This document shows, piece after piece, positions 16,335 through 26,592 of a stretch of DNA of 64,000 nucleotides (positions are counted from its first letter, which is position 1; each line of letters begins with the position of its first letter). Source of the DNA: Amycolatopsis sp. QT-25 (GTDB lineage: Bacteria > Actinomycetota > Actinomycetes > Mycobacteriales > Pseudonocardiaceae); NCBI RefSeq assembly GCF_029369745.1, contig NZ_CP120210.1, positions 5,022,001 to 5,086,000 of the forward strand. The letters run 5' to 3'. The notes beneath the pieces were generated by a model. It made no database searches and was not told where the DNA came from. It was given only the letters and a program-made list of their open reading frames with translations. The translations under genes and the position numbers were made by a program.

Positions 16335-18029
16335 TCAGCTCGGCAGCAGCGCCGGAGCGGCGAGACGGCGGGCGTTCGCCGCTTCGTCGTCCGGCTGGGT
16401 CTGGGCGGAACGTTCCGCTTCGACCCGCGCGAGGTAGTGGGCGACCTCGCGGTCCCGTTCGTGCGAGTCCCAGCCCAGCAGCGGCGCCATCAGCTCCGCC
16501 ACCACCGGCGCCGCCGTCACGCCGCGGTCACGCTCCTCGATGGAGATCCGCGTGCGCCGCGTCAGGACGTCCTCCAGGTGCAGCGCGCCCTCGTGCGAGA
16601 CGGCGTAGACGACCTCCGCCTTCAGGTAGTCCGCCGTTCCCGGGATCGGCTCGCCCAGTCCGGGACGCTCCGAGATCGACTCCAGGATGTCCTCGATCGC
16701 GGTGCCGTAGCGCTGGAGCAGGTGCTCGATCCGGCCGATCGGCAGCCCCGCGCGCTGGGCGAGCGAATGCCGCGCACCCCACAGCTCGTGATAGCCCGTC
16801 GCGCCCACGATCGGCAGCCGCTCGGTCCACGAAGACGGCGCCGGGCGGCCGAGGTCGTCCACCGCGACGTCGACCGCGTCGGCGGCCATCACGCGGTACG
16901 TCGTGTACTTGCCACCGGCCACGATCACCAGACCGGGCACCGGATGCGCGACAGCGTGCTCCCGCGACAGTTTCGTCGTCGAGGTCGCCTTCGCCGCCAG
17001 GAGCGGCCGAAGCCCGGCGTACACGCCTTCGATGTCTTCGGCGGTGATCGGCGTGCGCAGGACCGCGTTGAGATGATCGAGCACGTAGTCGACGTCCGCC
17101 TGGCTGGCCGCCGGGTGTTCGCGGTCGAGGTCCCATTCGGTGTCGGTGGTGCCGACGATCCAGTGCCGTCCCCACGGGATGACGAACAGGACGCTCTTCT
17201 CGGTGCGCAGGATCAGCCCGGTGTCCAGGTCGATCTTCTCGCGCGGCACCACCAGGTGGACACCCTTCGACGCGCGCACGGTGAACGGCGCGGGGATGCC
17301 CGCCGCTTCGGCCATGTCGTCGCTCCACACGCCGGTGGCCGCGACGACCGTCTTCGCCCGGACCTCGATCTCCGCGCCGCTCTCGCGGTCGACGACCTTG
17401 GCGCCGACGACGCGTTCGCCGTCACGGATCAGCGACGTCACCCGAGCGCGGGTGAGGACGGAAGCGCCCTGCTCGGCCGCTGTCCGCGCGATCGTCATCG
17501 TGTGGCGGGCGTCGTCGACCTGGGCGTCGTAGTACTGGATGGCGCCGATCAGGGCGTCGTCCGCGAGGCCGGGAGCGACCCTGCCCGCGCCGCGTTTGGA
17601 CAGATGCCGGTGCCGCGGCAGGGCACGCGCTCCACCGAGGGTGTCGTAGAGCGTGACACCCGCGCCGATGTAGCCGCGCTCCCAGACGCGGTGCTTGAGC
17701 GGCACCAGGAACTTCACCGGCCGGACCAGATGCGGCGCGAGAGTCTGCAGCAGCAGGCCCCGTTCCTTCAGCGCCTCACGGACCAGCTTGAAGTCCAGGT
17801 TCTCCAGGTAGCGCAGCCCGCCGTGGATCAGCTTCGAAGACCGGCTCGACGTTCCTGCGGCGAAGTCGCGGGCCTCGACGAGCGCGACGGAGAGCCCGCG
17901 CGAAGCCGCGTCGAGCGCGACGCCGGCACCGGTCACTCCCCCGCCGACGACGAGGACTTCGACCTCTTCACGAGCCAGCTTGCGCAGCGTCTCGGCACGG
18001 TAGACCGGGGAAAGCGGTACGGGTGTCAC
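16335..18029 (-). CDS. glpD: Aerobic glycerol-3-phosphate dehydrogenase
   Basis: 564-aa FAD enzyme oxidising glycerol-3-phosphate to dihydroxyacetone phosphate at the membrane, passing electrons to quinone. It starts at GTG 18029, six bases after AGGAGG. FAD motif VVGGGVTGAGVALDAASRG lies near residue 24, followed by the GlpD signature SSRSSKLIHGGLRYLE; the C-terminal GlpD domain is complete. It is the last gene of glpF-glpK-glpD, 23 bases after glpK. The operon is probably controlled by the divergent IclR protein through the operators at 20456-20500. Confidence 0.93.
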   Translation of the reverse strand: MTPVPLSPVYRAETLRKLAREEVEVLVVGGGVTGAGVALDAASRGLSVALVEARDFAAGTSSRSSKLIHGGLRYLENLDFKLVREALKERGLLLQTLAPHLVRPVKFLVPLKHRVWERGYIGAGVTLYDTLGGARALPRHRHLSKRGAGRVAPGLADDALIGAIQYYDAQVDDARHTMTIARTAAEQGASVLTRARVTSLIRDGERVVGAKVVDRESGAEIEVRAKTVVAATGVWSDDMAEAAGIPAPFTVRASKGVHLVVPREKIDLDTGLILRTEKSVLFVIPWGRHWIVGTTDTEWDLDREHPAASQADVDYVLDHLNAVLRTPITAEDIEGVYAGLRPLLAAKATSTTKLSREHAVAHPVPGLVIVAGGKYTTYRVMAADAVDVAVDDLGRPAPSSWTERLPIVGATGYHELWGARHSLAQRAGLPIGRIEHLLQRYGTAIEDILESISERPGLGEPIPGTADYLKAEVVYAVSHEGALHLEDVLTRRTRISIEERDRGVTAAPVVAELMAPLLGWDSHERDREVAHYLARVEAERSAQTQPDDEAANARRLAAPALLPS

Positions 18030-18052
18030 TGTGTTCCTCCTGTTCGTCGGGC

Positions 18053-19570
18053 TCACTCGACCTCGACCCAGTCCAGCGTGCGGCCGACGGCCTTCTGCCA
18101 GCCCGCGTAGCCCTCGGCACGCTGTTCGTCCGTCCACGACGGCTCCCAGCGCTTGTCCTCGTTCCAGTTCTGTTCCAGCTCGTCGGTGGATTTCCAGAAC
18201 CCGACCGCCAGGCCCGCCGCGTAGGCGGCGCCGAGCGCGGTGGTCTCGGCGACCACCGGCTTCGACACCGGCACACCGAGGATGTCCGCCTGCAACTGCA
18301 TGCACAGTTCGTTCGCGGTCACGCCACCGTCCACCCGCACCACGTCGAGCGTCACGCCCGAGTCGTTCTGCATGGCCTCGACGACGTCGCGGGTCTGGTA
18401 GCAGATCGCTTCGAGCGTCGCCCGCGCCAGATGCGCGTTGGTGGTCGCCCTGGTGAGCCCGACGATCGCGCCGCGCGCGTCCGAACGCCAGTACGGCGCG
18501 AACAGGCCCGAGAACGCGGGGACGAAATAGACGCCGCCGTTGTCCTCGACCTGACGGGCGAGGCTTTCACTCTGCGACGCCCCGCTGATGATGCCGAGCT
18601 GGTCGCGCAGCCACTGCACGGCCGAACCGGTGACGGCGATCGAACCTTCCAGCGCGTACACCGGTTTCTCGTCGCCGAACTGGTAAGCCAGCGTCGTGAG
18701 CAGACCGTGCTTCGAGCGCACGACCTCGTGGCCGGTGTTGAGGAGGAGGAAGTTGCCGGTGCCGTAGGTGTTCTTGGCTTCACCGGGCCGGAAGCACACC
18801 TGGCCGACGGTCGCCGCCTGCTGGTCGCCGAGCACACCGGTGATGGCGACCTCGCCGCCGAGTGGGCCATTCGCGCGGGTGACGCCGAAACGGCCGTCGT
18901 TCGACGACGGGGCGATCGACGGCAGCATCTGCTTGGGGATGTCGAAGAACGACAGCAGTTCGTCGTCCCACTCAAGGGTTTCGAGGTTCATCAGCATCGT
19001 GCGCGACGCGTTGGTCGGGTCGGTCACGTGCACACCGCCGTCGGGGCCGCCGGTGAGGTTCCAGATGAGCCAGGAGTCGGTGGTGCCGAAGAGCGCGTCG
19101 CCCTTTTCGGCGTCCTCGCGGACACCGTCGACGTTCTCCAGGATCCACTGCAGCTTGCCACCGGAGAAGTAGGTCGCGGGCGGCAGCCCGGCCTTCTGCC
19201 GGATGACGTCGCCCTTGCCCGCGCGCTCCAGCGCCGAGGCGATCCGGTCGGTGCGGGTGTCCTGCCACACGATGGCGTTGTGGTACGGGCGGCCGGTGCG
19301 GCGGTTCCACACGACGGTGGTCTCGCGCTGATTGGTGATGCCGAGCGAAGCGAGGTCGGCGGCGGTGAGCTTCGCCTTGTTGAGCGCGGTCGCGATGACC
19401 GAACGGGTCCGCTCCCAGATCTCGGTGGCGTCGTGCTCGACCCAGCCCGGTCTGGGCAGGATCTGCTCGTGCTCGAGCTGGTGGCGGGCGATCTCGCCGC
19501 CGCCGTGGTCGAAGATCATGAAGCGCGTGCTGGTGGTGCCCTGGTCGACGGCGCCGATGTAGTCAGGCAT
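18053..19570 (-). CDS. glpK: Glycerol kinase (operon copy)
   Basis: 505 aa, the usual length. It has DQGTTSTRFMIFD at the N-terminus, WQDTRTDRI, the catalytic Asp region GDQQAATVGQ, TYGTGNFLLLNTG and VDGGVTANELCMQ. It phosphorylates glycerol with ATP to glycerol-3-phosphate. ATG 19570 follows AGGGAAG; 12 bases separate it from glpF. A second, fused glycerol kinase lies at 21310-23262, so this locus holds two paralogues. Confidence 0.95.
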   Translation of the reverse strand: MPDYIGAVDQGTTSTRFMIFDHGGGEIARHQLEHEQILPRPGWVEHDATEIWERTRSVIATALNKAKLTAADLASLGITNQRETTVVWNRRTGRPYHNAIVWQDTRTDRIASALERAGKGDVIRQKAGLPPATYFSGGKLQWILENVDGVREDAEKGDALFGTTDSWLIWNLTGGPDGGVHVTDPTNASRTMLMNLETLEWDDELLSFFDIPKQMLPSIAPSSNDGRFGVTRANGPLGGEVAITGVLGDQQAATVGQVCFRPGEAKNTYGTGNFLLLNTGHEVVRSKHGLLTTLAYQFGDEKPVYALEGSIAVTGSAVQWLRDQLGIISGASQSESLARQVEDNGGVYFVPAFSGLFAPYWRSDARGAIVGLTRATTNAHLARATLEAICYQTRDVVEAMQNDSGVTLDVVRVDGGVTANELCMQLQADILGVPVSKPVVAETTALGAAYAAGLAVGFWKSTDELEQNWNEDKRWEPSWTDEQRAEGYAGWQKAVGRTLDWVEVE

Positions 19571-19582
19571 GGTTTCTTCCCT

Positions 19583-20377
19583 TCAGGAAACGCGCTCGAC
19601 GTCTTGGGCGGGCAGGTGACGCTCGATGAAGAACTTGTAGATCGCGCCGCCGACGACCGCACCGATGACCGGGGCCACGATCGGAATCCACCAGTACGGA
19701 TAGCCGTATTGATCGGTGAACGCGGTGTCGTAACCGGTGAGCCAGGACATCAGCCGCGGGCCGAAGTCGCGGGCGGGGTTGATCGCGTAGCCGGCGTTGG
19801 TGCCCCAGGCCATGCCGATCGCGACCACCAGGAAGCCGACGACGACCGGGGCGAGGTTCGCGGCGGGCGCGGTGTTGCGGAGGTCGGTGATGGCGAAGAT
19901 CACCAGCGCGAGGATCGCGGTCCCGATGATCTGGTCACGGAAGGCACCCCAGTCACTTACCGGAAGGGTTCCGTTACCCGGAAGGGTGGAGAAGACACCT
20001 TGGGTCTTGATCGTCAGTCCGGGGTCGGCGGCGTTCAATACCTCGGTGTAGTTCCAGCGCACCAGCAACGCGGCGACGAACGCCCCGGCGGTCTGCGCCA
20101 AGGCGTACGGGGCGACCTTGCGCCACGAGAAGCCTTTGAACACCGCGAGCGCCACCGTGACGGCGGGGTTCAGATGCGCGCCGCTGATCCGTGAAGCCAC
20201 GTAGATACCGAGCGTGACACCGATTCCCCAAGCCCACGCGATGCTGTCGTGGTCCCCGATGCCCGCGGCGGCGACTTGAGCCACCACCCCGCAGCCGAAC
20301 AGGATGAGGATCATCGTCCCGACGAACTCCGCCGCCAGTTCGCCCGCCGGCCCGCGAGCTCTGAGGTTTCGCACCAT
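19583..20377 (-). CDS. glpF: Glycerol uptake facilitator (MIP/aquaglyceroporin)
   Basis: 264 aa from ATG 20377, four bases after GGAGGA (a longer upstream frame lacks a ribosome site). Six membrane segments and the two pore half-helices HLNPAVT and NPARDFGPR; Asp after the second NPA box is typical of glycerol-conducting members. First gene of the glp operon, with the operator pair directly upstream. Confidence 0.93.
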   Translation of the reverse strand: MVRNLRARGPAGELAAEFVGTMILILFGCGVVAQVAAAGIGDHDSIAWAWGIGVTLGIYVASRISGAHLNPAVTVALAVFKGFSWRKVAPYALAQTAGAFVAALLVRWNYTEVLNAADPGLTIKTQGVFSTLPGNGTLPVSDWGAFRDQIIGTAILALVIFAITDLRNTAPAANLAPVVVGFLVVAIGMAWGTNAGYAINPARDFGPRLMSWLTGYDTAFTDQYGYPYWWIPIVAPVIGAVVGGAIYKFFIERHLPAQDVERVS

Positions 20378-20455
20378 TGCTTCCTCCACAAAGGACACCG
20401 TTGCCCTGTTGAGGCCGAAGTTAAGTTCGCGGGAACGCGGGGTCAACGGACGCCG

Positions 20456-20500
20456 GTCGGCATTGTCGAACGCGCGGAGACGACGTTCGACATTGTCGAA
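20456..20500. promoter_or_regulatory. Two IclR/GylR-type operators
   Basis: TTCGACATTGTCGAA (20486-20500) is a perfect 7-1-7 palindrome; GTCGGCATTGTCGAA (20456-20470) matches it at 13 of 15 bases. They are 30 bp (three helical turns) apart in the glpF/iclR divergent region, as expected for cooperative binding by an IclR-family repressor. Confidence 0.7.
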
Positions 20501-20528
20501 TCAGGGCCGGTCGGGCTACGGTGGGGCC

Positions 20529-21296
20529 GTGCCCGGTCCGATCCAGTCCATCGAGCGCGCCGCCGCGATCCTGCGGTTGCTGGCGCGCGGTTCGGGACGT
20601 CTCGGGGTCGGTGAGATCGCCGATTCCCTCGAGCTCGCCAAGGGAACGGCGCACGGGATCCTGCGCACCCTGCAAGGGGTCGGCTTCGTCGAACAGGACC
20701 GTGACACCGGGAAATACCAACTGGGTGCGGCACTGCTGCACCTCGGCACCAGCTACCTCGACGTCAACGAACTCCGGTCCCGCGCGATCAACTGGGCCGA
20801 CGCCCTGGCCGCGCGCAGCGGTGAGGCCGTCCGGATCGGCGCGCCGCTGGAAGGCCGGGTCCTAGTGGTGCACCACGTGTTCCGGCCCGACGACAGTCTG
20901 CAGACCCTGGACGTCGGCACGCTTCTGCCGTTGCACGCGACGGCGCTCGGAAAAGTACTCCTGGCCTACGACACCGGTCTCGTGGCATCGTTGCGCAGCG
21001 GCGGGCCGGAGGCCTACACCCGCCGGACCCTGGTCACCCAGACGGCGATCAAACGCGCCTGCGGCAAGGTGCGCGAGGCGGGCTGGGCGAGCGAGAACGG
21101 CGAGATGATCACCGGGGAGGCCGGGCTGGCGGCGCCGATCCGCGGTCAAGGCGGCATCGTGGTCGGCGCGATCGGGGTGTCCGGCGCGGCGGACCGGATC
21201 TGTGAAGCCGACGGCAGCCCGATCCCGCGGCTGCTCGGCCACGTACGCGACGCGGCACGGGCGGTCTCCCGCGATCTCGGCGCGTCCCGATGGTGA
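20529..21296 (+). CDS. IclR-family regulator of glycerol genes (GylR-like)
   Basis: 255 aa from GTG 20529. Winged HTH at the N-terminus (VGEIADSLELAKGTAHGILRTL) and the IclR effector domain (LPLHATALGKVLLAY, then GWASENGEMITGEAGLAAPI). Divergent from glpFKD and followed after 13 bases by the fused glycerol kinase, so it probably controls both units. In Streptomyces, GylR plays this role and responds to glycerol or glycerol-3-phosphate. Confidence 0.87.
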   Translation: MPGPIQSIERAAAILRLLARGSGRLGVGEIADSLELAKGTAHGILRTLQGVGFVEQDRDTGKYQLGAALLHLGTSYLDVNELRSRAINWADALAARSGEAVRIGAPLEGRVLVVHHVFRPDDSLQTLDVGTLLPLHATALGKVLLAYDTGLVASLRSGGPEAYTRRTLVTQTAIKRACGKVREAGWASENGEMITGEAGLAAPIRGQGGIVVGAIGVSGAADRICEADGSPIPRLLGHVRDAARAVSRDLGASRW

Positions 21297-21309
21297 TGGA
21301 GGTGCGCGC

Positions 21310-23262
<1,953 letters not shown>

Positions 23263-23292
23263 CTGGCGGGTAGGTCGTGCTAGCCTGACGCC

Positions 23293-23334
23293 GTGCGCCG
23301 CTGGACTCGACTGGTAGTCAAGCGCGCCGGCTGA
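23293..23334 (+). CDS. 13-residue leader peptide MRRWTRLVVKRAG
   Basis: GTG 23293 to TGA 23332-23334. Its last codons form the left arm of a strong hairpin (23322-23353), the arrangement of a ribosome-mediated attenuator. TAGCCT at 23281 lies about 7 bases before the GTG and could be a -10 element, making the transcript leaderless. The downstream gene is the ACT-like protein. No run of one amino acid is visible, so the sensed signal is unclear. Confidence 0.4.
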   Translation: MRRWTRLVVKRAG

Positions 23335-23362
23335 AACCAGGTCGCCGGCGCGCATTCCGGCG
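23322..23362 (+). promoter_or_regulatory. Candidate attenuator hairpin with alternative pairing
   Basis: GCGCGCCGGC (23322-23331) pairs perfectly with GCCGGCGCGC (23344-23353). CCGGCG at 23357-23362 could compete for the left arm. The hairpin sits between the leader peptide and the ACT-like gene. Confidence 0.45.
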
Positions 23363-23435
23363 ACCCCTCGGCACGGGGCATCTCCCGGGACCTGGCCCGC
23401 CACGGCCTGCACGTTTCCCGCCCTTGGAGCCCACG

Positions 23436-23705
23436 ATGTCCGCTATCGCGGTTCAGCTTCCCGCACCTCGTACGTCCATGCTGGTCCGCCGCCGGATCGC
23501 GACCTACTTCGTCGGCGGCGTCGACCAGATCCCCGGCCTGGTCGAAGCGCTCGGCTGCCTGGTCCACGACCTGTCCGTCGACGTGCGCGACGGAGTCCGC
23601 GAAAGCACCATGACCTGCGCCGTGCTGATCGACGCCGCCGAGGTCGAGCCGCTGCTGGAGCGGCTGCGCGGGCTGCCCTCGGTCGTCTCTTCGGAGCTGG
23701 TCTGA
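23436..23705 (+). CDS. Small ACT-fold-like protein
   Basis: 89 aa from ATG 23436 with GGAG seven bases upstream. After a basic start, the predicted strand/helix order from residue 20 on (IATYFVGG strand, DQIPGLVEAL helix, LSVDVRD strand, TMTCAVLI strand, AEVEPLLERLRGL helix, VVSSELV strand) is beta-alpha-beta-beta-alpha-beta, the ACT arrangement. ACT domains bind amino acids and regulate metabolic enzymes. It stands alone with no enzyme partner adjacent. The leader peptide and hairpin upstream suggest attenuation control. Family assignment is by fold pattern only. Confidence 0.6.
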   Translation: MSAIAVQLPAPRTSMLVRRRIATYFVGGVDQIPGLVEALGCLVHDLSVDVRDGVRESTMTCAVLIDAAEVEPLLERLRGLPSVVSSELV

Positions 23706-23715
23706 CGCCGGATGC

Positions 23716-23730
23716 GCGTGGCGATTCGGG
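23716..23730 (+). repeat. Copy of the GTGGCGATTCGGG intergenic repeat
   Basis: GCGTGGCGATTCGGG in the 145-base gap between the ACT-like and isochorismatase-like genes. A 27-codon open frame (GTG 23757 to the TAG near 23840) also occupies the gap but has no recognisable features. Confidence 0.45.
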
Positions 23731-23850
23731 TCTGGTGAGGGCAGGACACCTGTGACGTGACCCGCAACGTCGACGACCAGCCCGCCTGGCTCGACGACCG
23801 CACCGTCGCCCACACCGAATCACCCGCCGCGCTGCCCTAGGCTGCCGGAC

Positions 23851-24396
23851 ATGAAGGCCGCGCTGCTGATCGTCGACCTGCAGGACATGCTCGTTCCCCT
23901 GGTGTGGCGCGGCGAGGAACTGGCGGCCCGGATCGCCGCGCTGGCGCGCCGGGCCCGGGCGGCAGGCGTTCCGGTGATCGCCCTGCGGCAGATCGGCGCC
24001 CCCGGCACCGACTTCGATCCCGCGTCACCGGCCACCCGGGTCAGCGCGCTGCTCGGTCTCGAACCGGTCGACCTGGTGGTCGACAAGACGGCCACGGATT
24101 CGTTCTACCGCACCGGGCTGGCGGGGCTGCTCGCCGACCGGGGCGTCGACACCGTGGTGCTGACCGGGCTGGCCACCGACTACTGCGTCGACGCGACCGC
24201 CCGGTCCGCGCAGAGCCACGGTCTGGACGTCGTGCTGGTCGGCGACGGCCACGCGCCGTCCGCCGACGGCGATCCCATCACCGGCCTGACCGCCGAGCAG
24301 GTCGTCGCCCGGCACAACCTGCTCCTGAGCACCGCGATCCACCCGGGTGGCAGGCTGCGCGTGGTGCCCTCGGCGGAGGTCGAGTTCACCGGCTGA
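23851..24396 (+). CDS. Isochorismatase-family cysteine hydrolase
   Basis: 181 aa with the family triad: Asp in LLIVDLQD (residue 10), Lys in VVDKTATDSF, and the nucleophile Cys in LATDYCVDATARSA. Members hydrolyse isochorismate, nicotinamide, ureidoacrylate or related C-N bonds. The short N-terminus and TDYCVDATA resemble the generic YcaC/RutB-like cysteine hydrolases. No operon partner points to a substrate. Confidence 0.82.
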   Translation: MKAALLIVDLQDMLVPLVWRGEELAARIAALARRARAAGVPVIALRQIGAPGTDFDPASPATRVSALLGLEPVDLVVDKTATDSFYRTGLAGLLADRGVDTVVLTGLATDYCVDATARSAQSHGLDVVLVGDGHAPSADGDPITGLTAEQVVARHNLLLSTAIHPGGRLRVVPSAEVEFTG

Positions 24397-24424
24397 GTGA
24401 GCCCGCTCGTACGATCGGCTCGCC

Positions 24425-24937
24425 ATGATCACGAACTTCCTGCTCGACCACTCCGCCCTCGTGCCGGCGGCGATCGCCCTGGTCGCGCTCGTCTGTGCCG
24501 TCCTGGGTCACCTGTTCGCGGGCAGGCGGCGGATCCTGTGGGCCCTCACCGGCGTGTCCTTGGTGCCGGTCTTCGCGCTGACGCTGGTGCCCACCGCGCG
24601 CACGATCGACGGGACTTCGTGCACCGTCCAGTTCTCGCTGCCCACGCTCGGTGCGGTGGAACTGCTGGCCAACGTCGCCCTGTTCCTCCCACCGGTGTAT
24701 TTCGCCACGCTGGCGGCGAAGCGGCCGCTGACCCTGCTCGCGGCGGGCTCGGGACTGTCCGCGGTGATCGAGACACTTCAGGCGTTCGTCCCCGCCGTCG
24801 GCCGCGCCTGTGACACCAACGACTGGCTGATGAACACCGTCGGCGCGGTGCTCGGCATGCTCCTCGCGCTCGGCACCGCGTGGCTGGTGAAGCGCCGCGT
24901 TCAGTCCGGCAGCTCGATGGGCGCGATGTCGTCGTAG
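24425..24937 (+). CDS. VanZ-like membrane protein
   Basis: 170 aa, four or five membrane segments, with the VanZ pattern: ELLANVALFLPPVYF, SAVIETLQAF, then Arg and Asp before MNTVGAVLGMLL. VanZ proteins confer low-level teicoplanin resistance in enterococci; the function of most actinobacterial members is unknown. Its 3' end overlaps the convergent davB gene by 37 bases (24901-24937). Confidence 0.75.
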   Translation: MITNFLLDHSALVPAAIALVALVCAVLGHLFAGRRRILWALTGVSLVPVFALTLVPTARTIDGTSCTVQFSLPTLGAVELLANVALFLPPVYFATLAAKRPLTLLAAGSGLSAVIETLQAFVPAVGRACDTNDWLMNTVGAVLGMLLALGTAWLVKRRVQSGSSMGAMSS

Positions 24938-26592
24938 ACGTCGCCCGGGCCCGGGTTCGCCGGATCCGTCGTGCCGCCGAAGTGGTGCAGCACGCCCCAC
25001 ACCGCGTTGAGCGCCGTCTGGACGGCGCCTTCGGCCCAGCCCGCCGTCCACGAGACGTCGTCGCCGGCCAGGAAGAGACCGCGGTGGCGCTGCTCGAGCC
25101 CGTCCTGCTTGAAGTGGGTGAACAGCCGGTGCTGGTAGCGGTAGTGGCCGGGCAGGTTGGCCTTGAACGCGCCCATGAAATGCGGTTCGGCCTCCCAGGA
25201 CACGGTCACCGGGTCGCCGATGACGTGCCGGCGGACGTCGACGCCGGGGTAAATCTCCTTCAGCGACTGCAACATCACCTCGACCCGCTCGGAGACCGAA
25301 AGCGGCAGCCATTTCAGCGAGTCGTCGGCCCAGGTGTAGGACAGGCAGATCACCGCGGGCGCGTCCGGGTCGTCACCGAGCAGGTAGGCGCCGCGCGGCA
25401 TGCGGTCGGTCAGCGTCATGCTCATCGTGTCGCGGCCGGTCGCCGGGTCCTTGTCCAGCCAGAAGGGCCGGTCCACCGGGACGAAGACCTTCGAGGACTC
25501 CATGTAGTGCGTGCGCTCGATCGCCGTCCAGTGGTCGATCGGGAACAGCGCCTCGTCGCATTCGATCTTCGACAGCAGCATCCAGCTCTGCGCGGTGAAC
25601 ACCGCCGCCGGGTACGTGCGGATGCGGCCTTCGGTGTCGGTCACGGTGATGTTGTCCGGCGCGGTGGGGTGCAGGCGGGCGACGCCGGGGTTCGGGCTTC
25701 CGCCGTGCAGTGAGCTCAAACTCGTTCCCGCGGGCCAGAACGCGATGTCGTCGGGCGCGTGTTCCCACAGCCGCAACGGAAGCCGCCTGCTCCCGCCGAC
25801 GATGCTGCGGTGCTCGTCGTCGGCACCGGTGTAGACCACCCGCAGGATCTCCAGGATCGAGTTCGGGAAGTCGGTGTCCCAGCCGCCGGTGCCGAAGCCG
25901 ACCTGCCCGAAGATCTCGCGGTCGCGGAACGAGGCGAACGCGGGCGAAGCGCAGAGGAAGCCGTAGAAGGTCTGGTCGTCCAGCCTCGGTACGAGTTCGT
26001 TCCACAGCCGCTTGATCGTCTTCACGTCGCGCTCGCGGATCGCCTTCTGCATCTCGGTGAACGCGGCCTGCTCGGACAACGTGCTGTCCCAGGCGGCGGC
26101 GACCTTGCCGAAGACGGCGGGCAGTTCGCCGGCTGTCCGCGCGTAGTGACTTTCCCCCTTGAGGTCGACGACGGTGCTCGGCGTTCCCGGCGCCAGCGGG
26201 TTCGGGAACGGTGTCGTCTCCAGGCCGACCTTGTCGATGTAGTGGAAGAGCGCGGTGGACGCCGGCGGGAACCGCATCGCGCCCATCTCCGCGACGACGT
26301 CGTCCGGGCAGCCGGGAAAGTTCACCGTGCGCAGGCGGCCGCCGATCTCGGCGATCTCGTACACGACCGGGCGCAGGCCGAGTTTCATCAGCTCGTACGC
26401 GGTGACGATGCCCGAGAGGCCGCCGCCGATCACCGCCACCTCGATGCCGTGGCGCTCGGCGGGGACCGAGCCGAGTCCGGCGGGGTGGGCGAGGAAATCG
26501 TCGTAGGCGAACGGGAAATCGGGGCCGAACATGGTGATCGGGCGGCCGGCGGTTTCGTCGTGGTGGATCGCGGTCGGAAGGGCGGAGGTCAT
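24901..26592 (-). CDS. davB: L-lysine 2-monooxygenase (flavin amine oxidase family)
   Basis: 563 aa. It follows Pseudomonas putida DavB nearly throughout as I recall it: PITMFGPDFPFAYDDFLAHP, PAGLGSVPAERHG, VIGGGLSGIVTAYELMKLGL (FAD motif near residue 54), FGTGGWDTDFPNSILEI, VSWEAEPHFMGAFK and AGDDVSWTAGWAEGAVQT. It oxidatively decarboxylates L-lysine with O2 to 5-aminovaleramide. Its ATG overlaps the davA stop as ATGA, so the two are coupled and form the first two steps of the 5-aminovalerate route. Later steps (davT/davD) are not in the window. A related tryptophan monooxygenase is the main alternative, but the DavB match is much closer. Confidence 0.9.
   Translation of the reverse strand: MTSALPTAIHHDETAGRPITMFGPDFPFAYDDFLAHPAGLGSVPAERHGIEVAVIGGGLSGIVTAYELMKLGLRPVVYEIAEIGGRLRTVNFPGCPDDVVAEMGAMRFPPASTALFHYIDKVGLETTPFPNPLAPGTPSTVVDLKGESHYARTAGELPAVFGKVAAAWDSTLSEQAAFTEMQKAIRERDVKTIKRLWNELVPRLDDQTFYGFLCASPAFASFRDREIFGQVGFGTGGWDTDFPNSILEILRVVYTGADDEHRSIVGGSRRLPLRLWEHAPDDIAFWPAGTSLSSLHGGSPNPGVARLHPTAPDNITVTDTEGRIRTYPAAVFTAQSWMLLSKIECDEALFPIDHWTAIERTHYMESSKVFVPVDRPFWLDKDPATGRDTMSMTLTDRMPRGAYLLGDDPDAPAVICLSYTWADDSLKWLPLSVSERVEVMLQSLKEIYPGVDVRRHVIGDPVTVSWEAEPHFMGAFKANLPGHYRYQHRLFTHFKQDGLEQRHRGLFLAGDDVSWTAGWAEGAVQTALNAVWGVLHHFGGTTDPANPGPGDVYDDIAPIELPD

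Noticed and set aside
16260..20194. Long plus-strand frames opposite glpD, glpK and glpF
   Set aside because: Antisense shadows of strongly conserved genes; low-complexity Arg/Asp/Gly composition.
23757..23840. A 27-codon frame between the ACT-like and isochorismatase-like genes
   Set aside because: Too short, no ribosome site, no recognisable sequence; kept only as a note.
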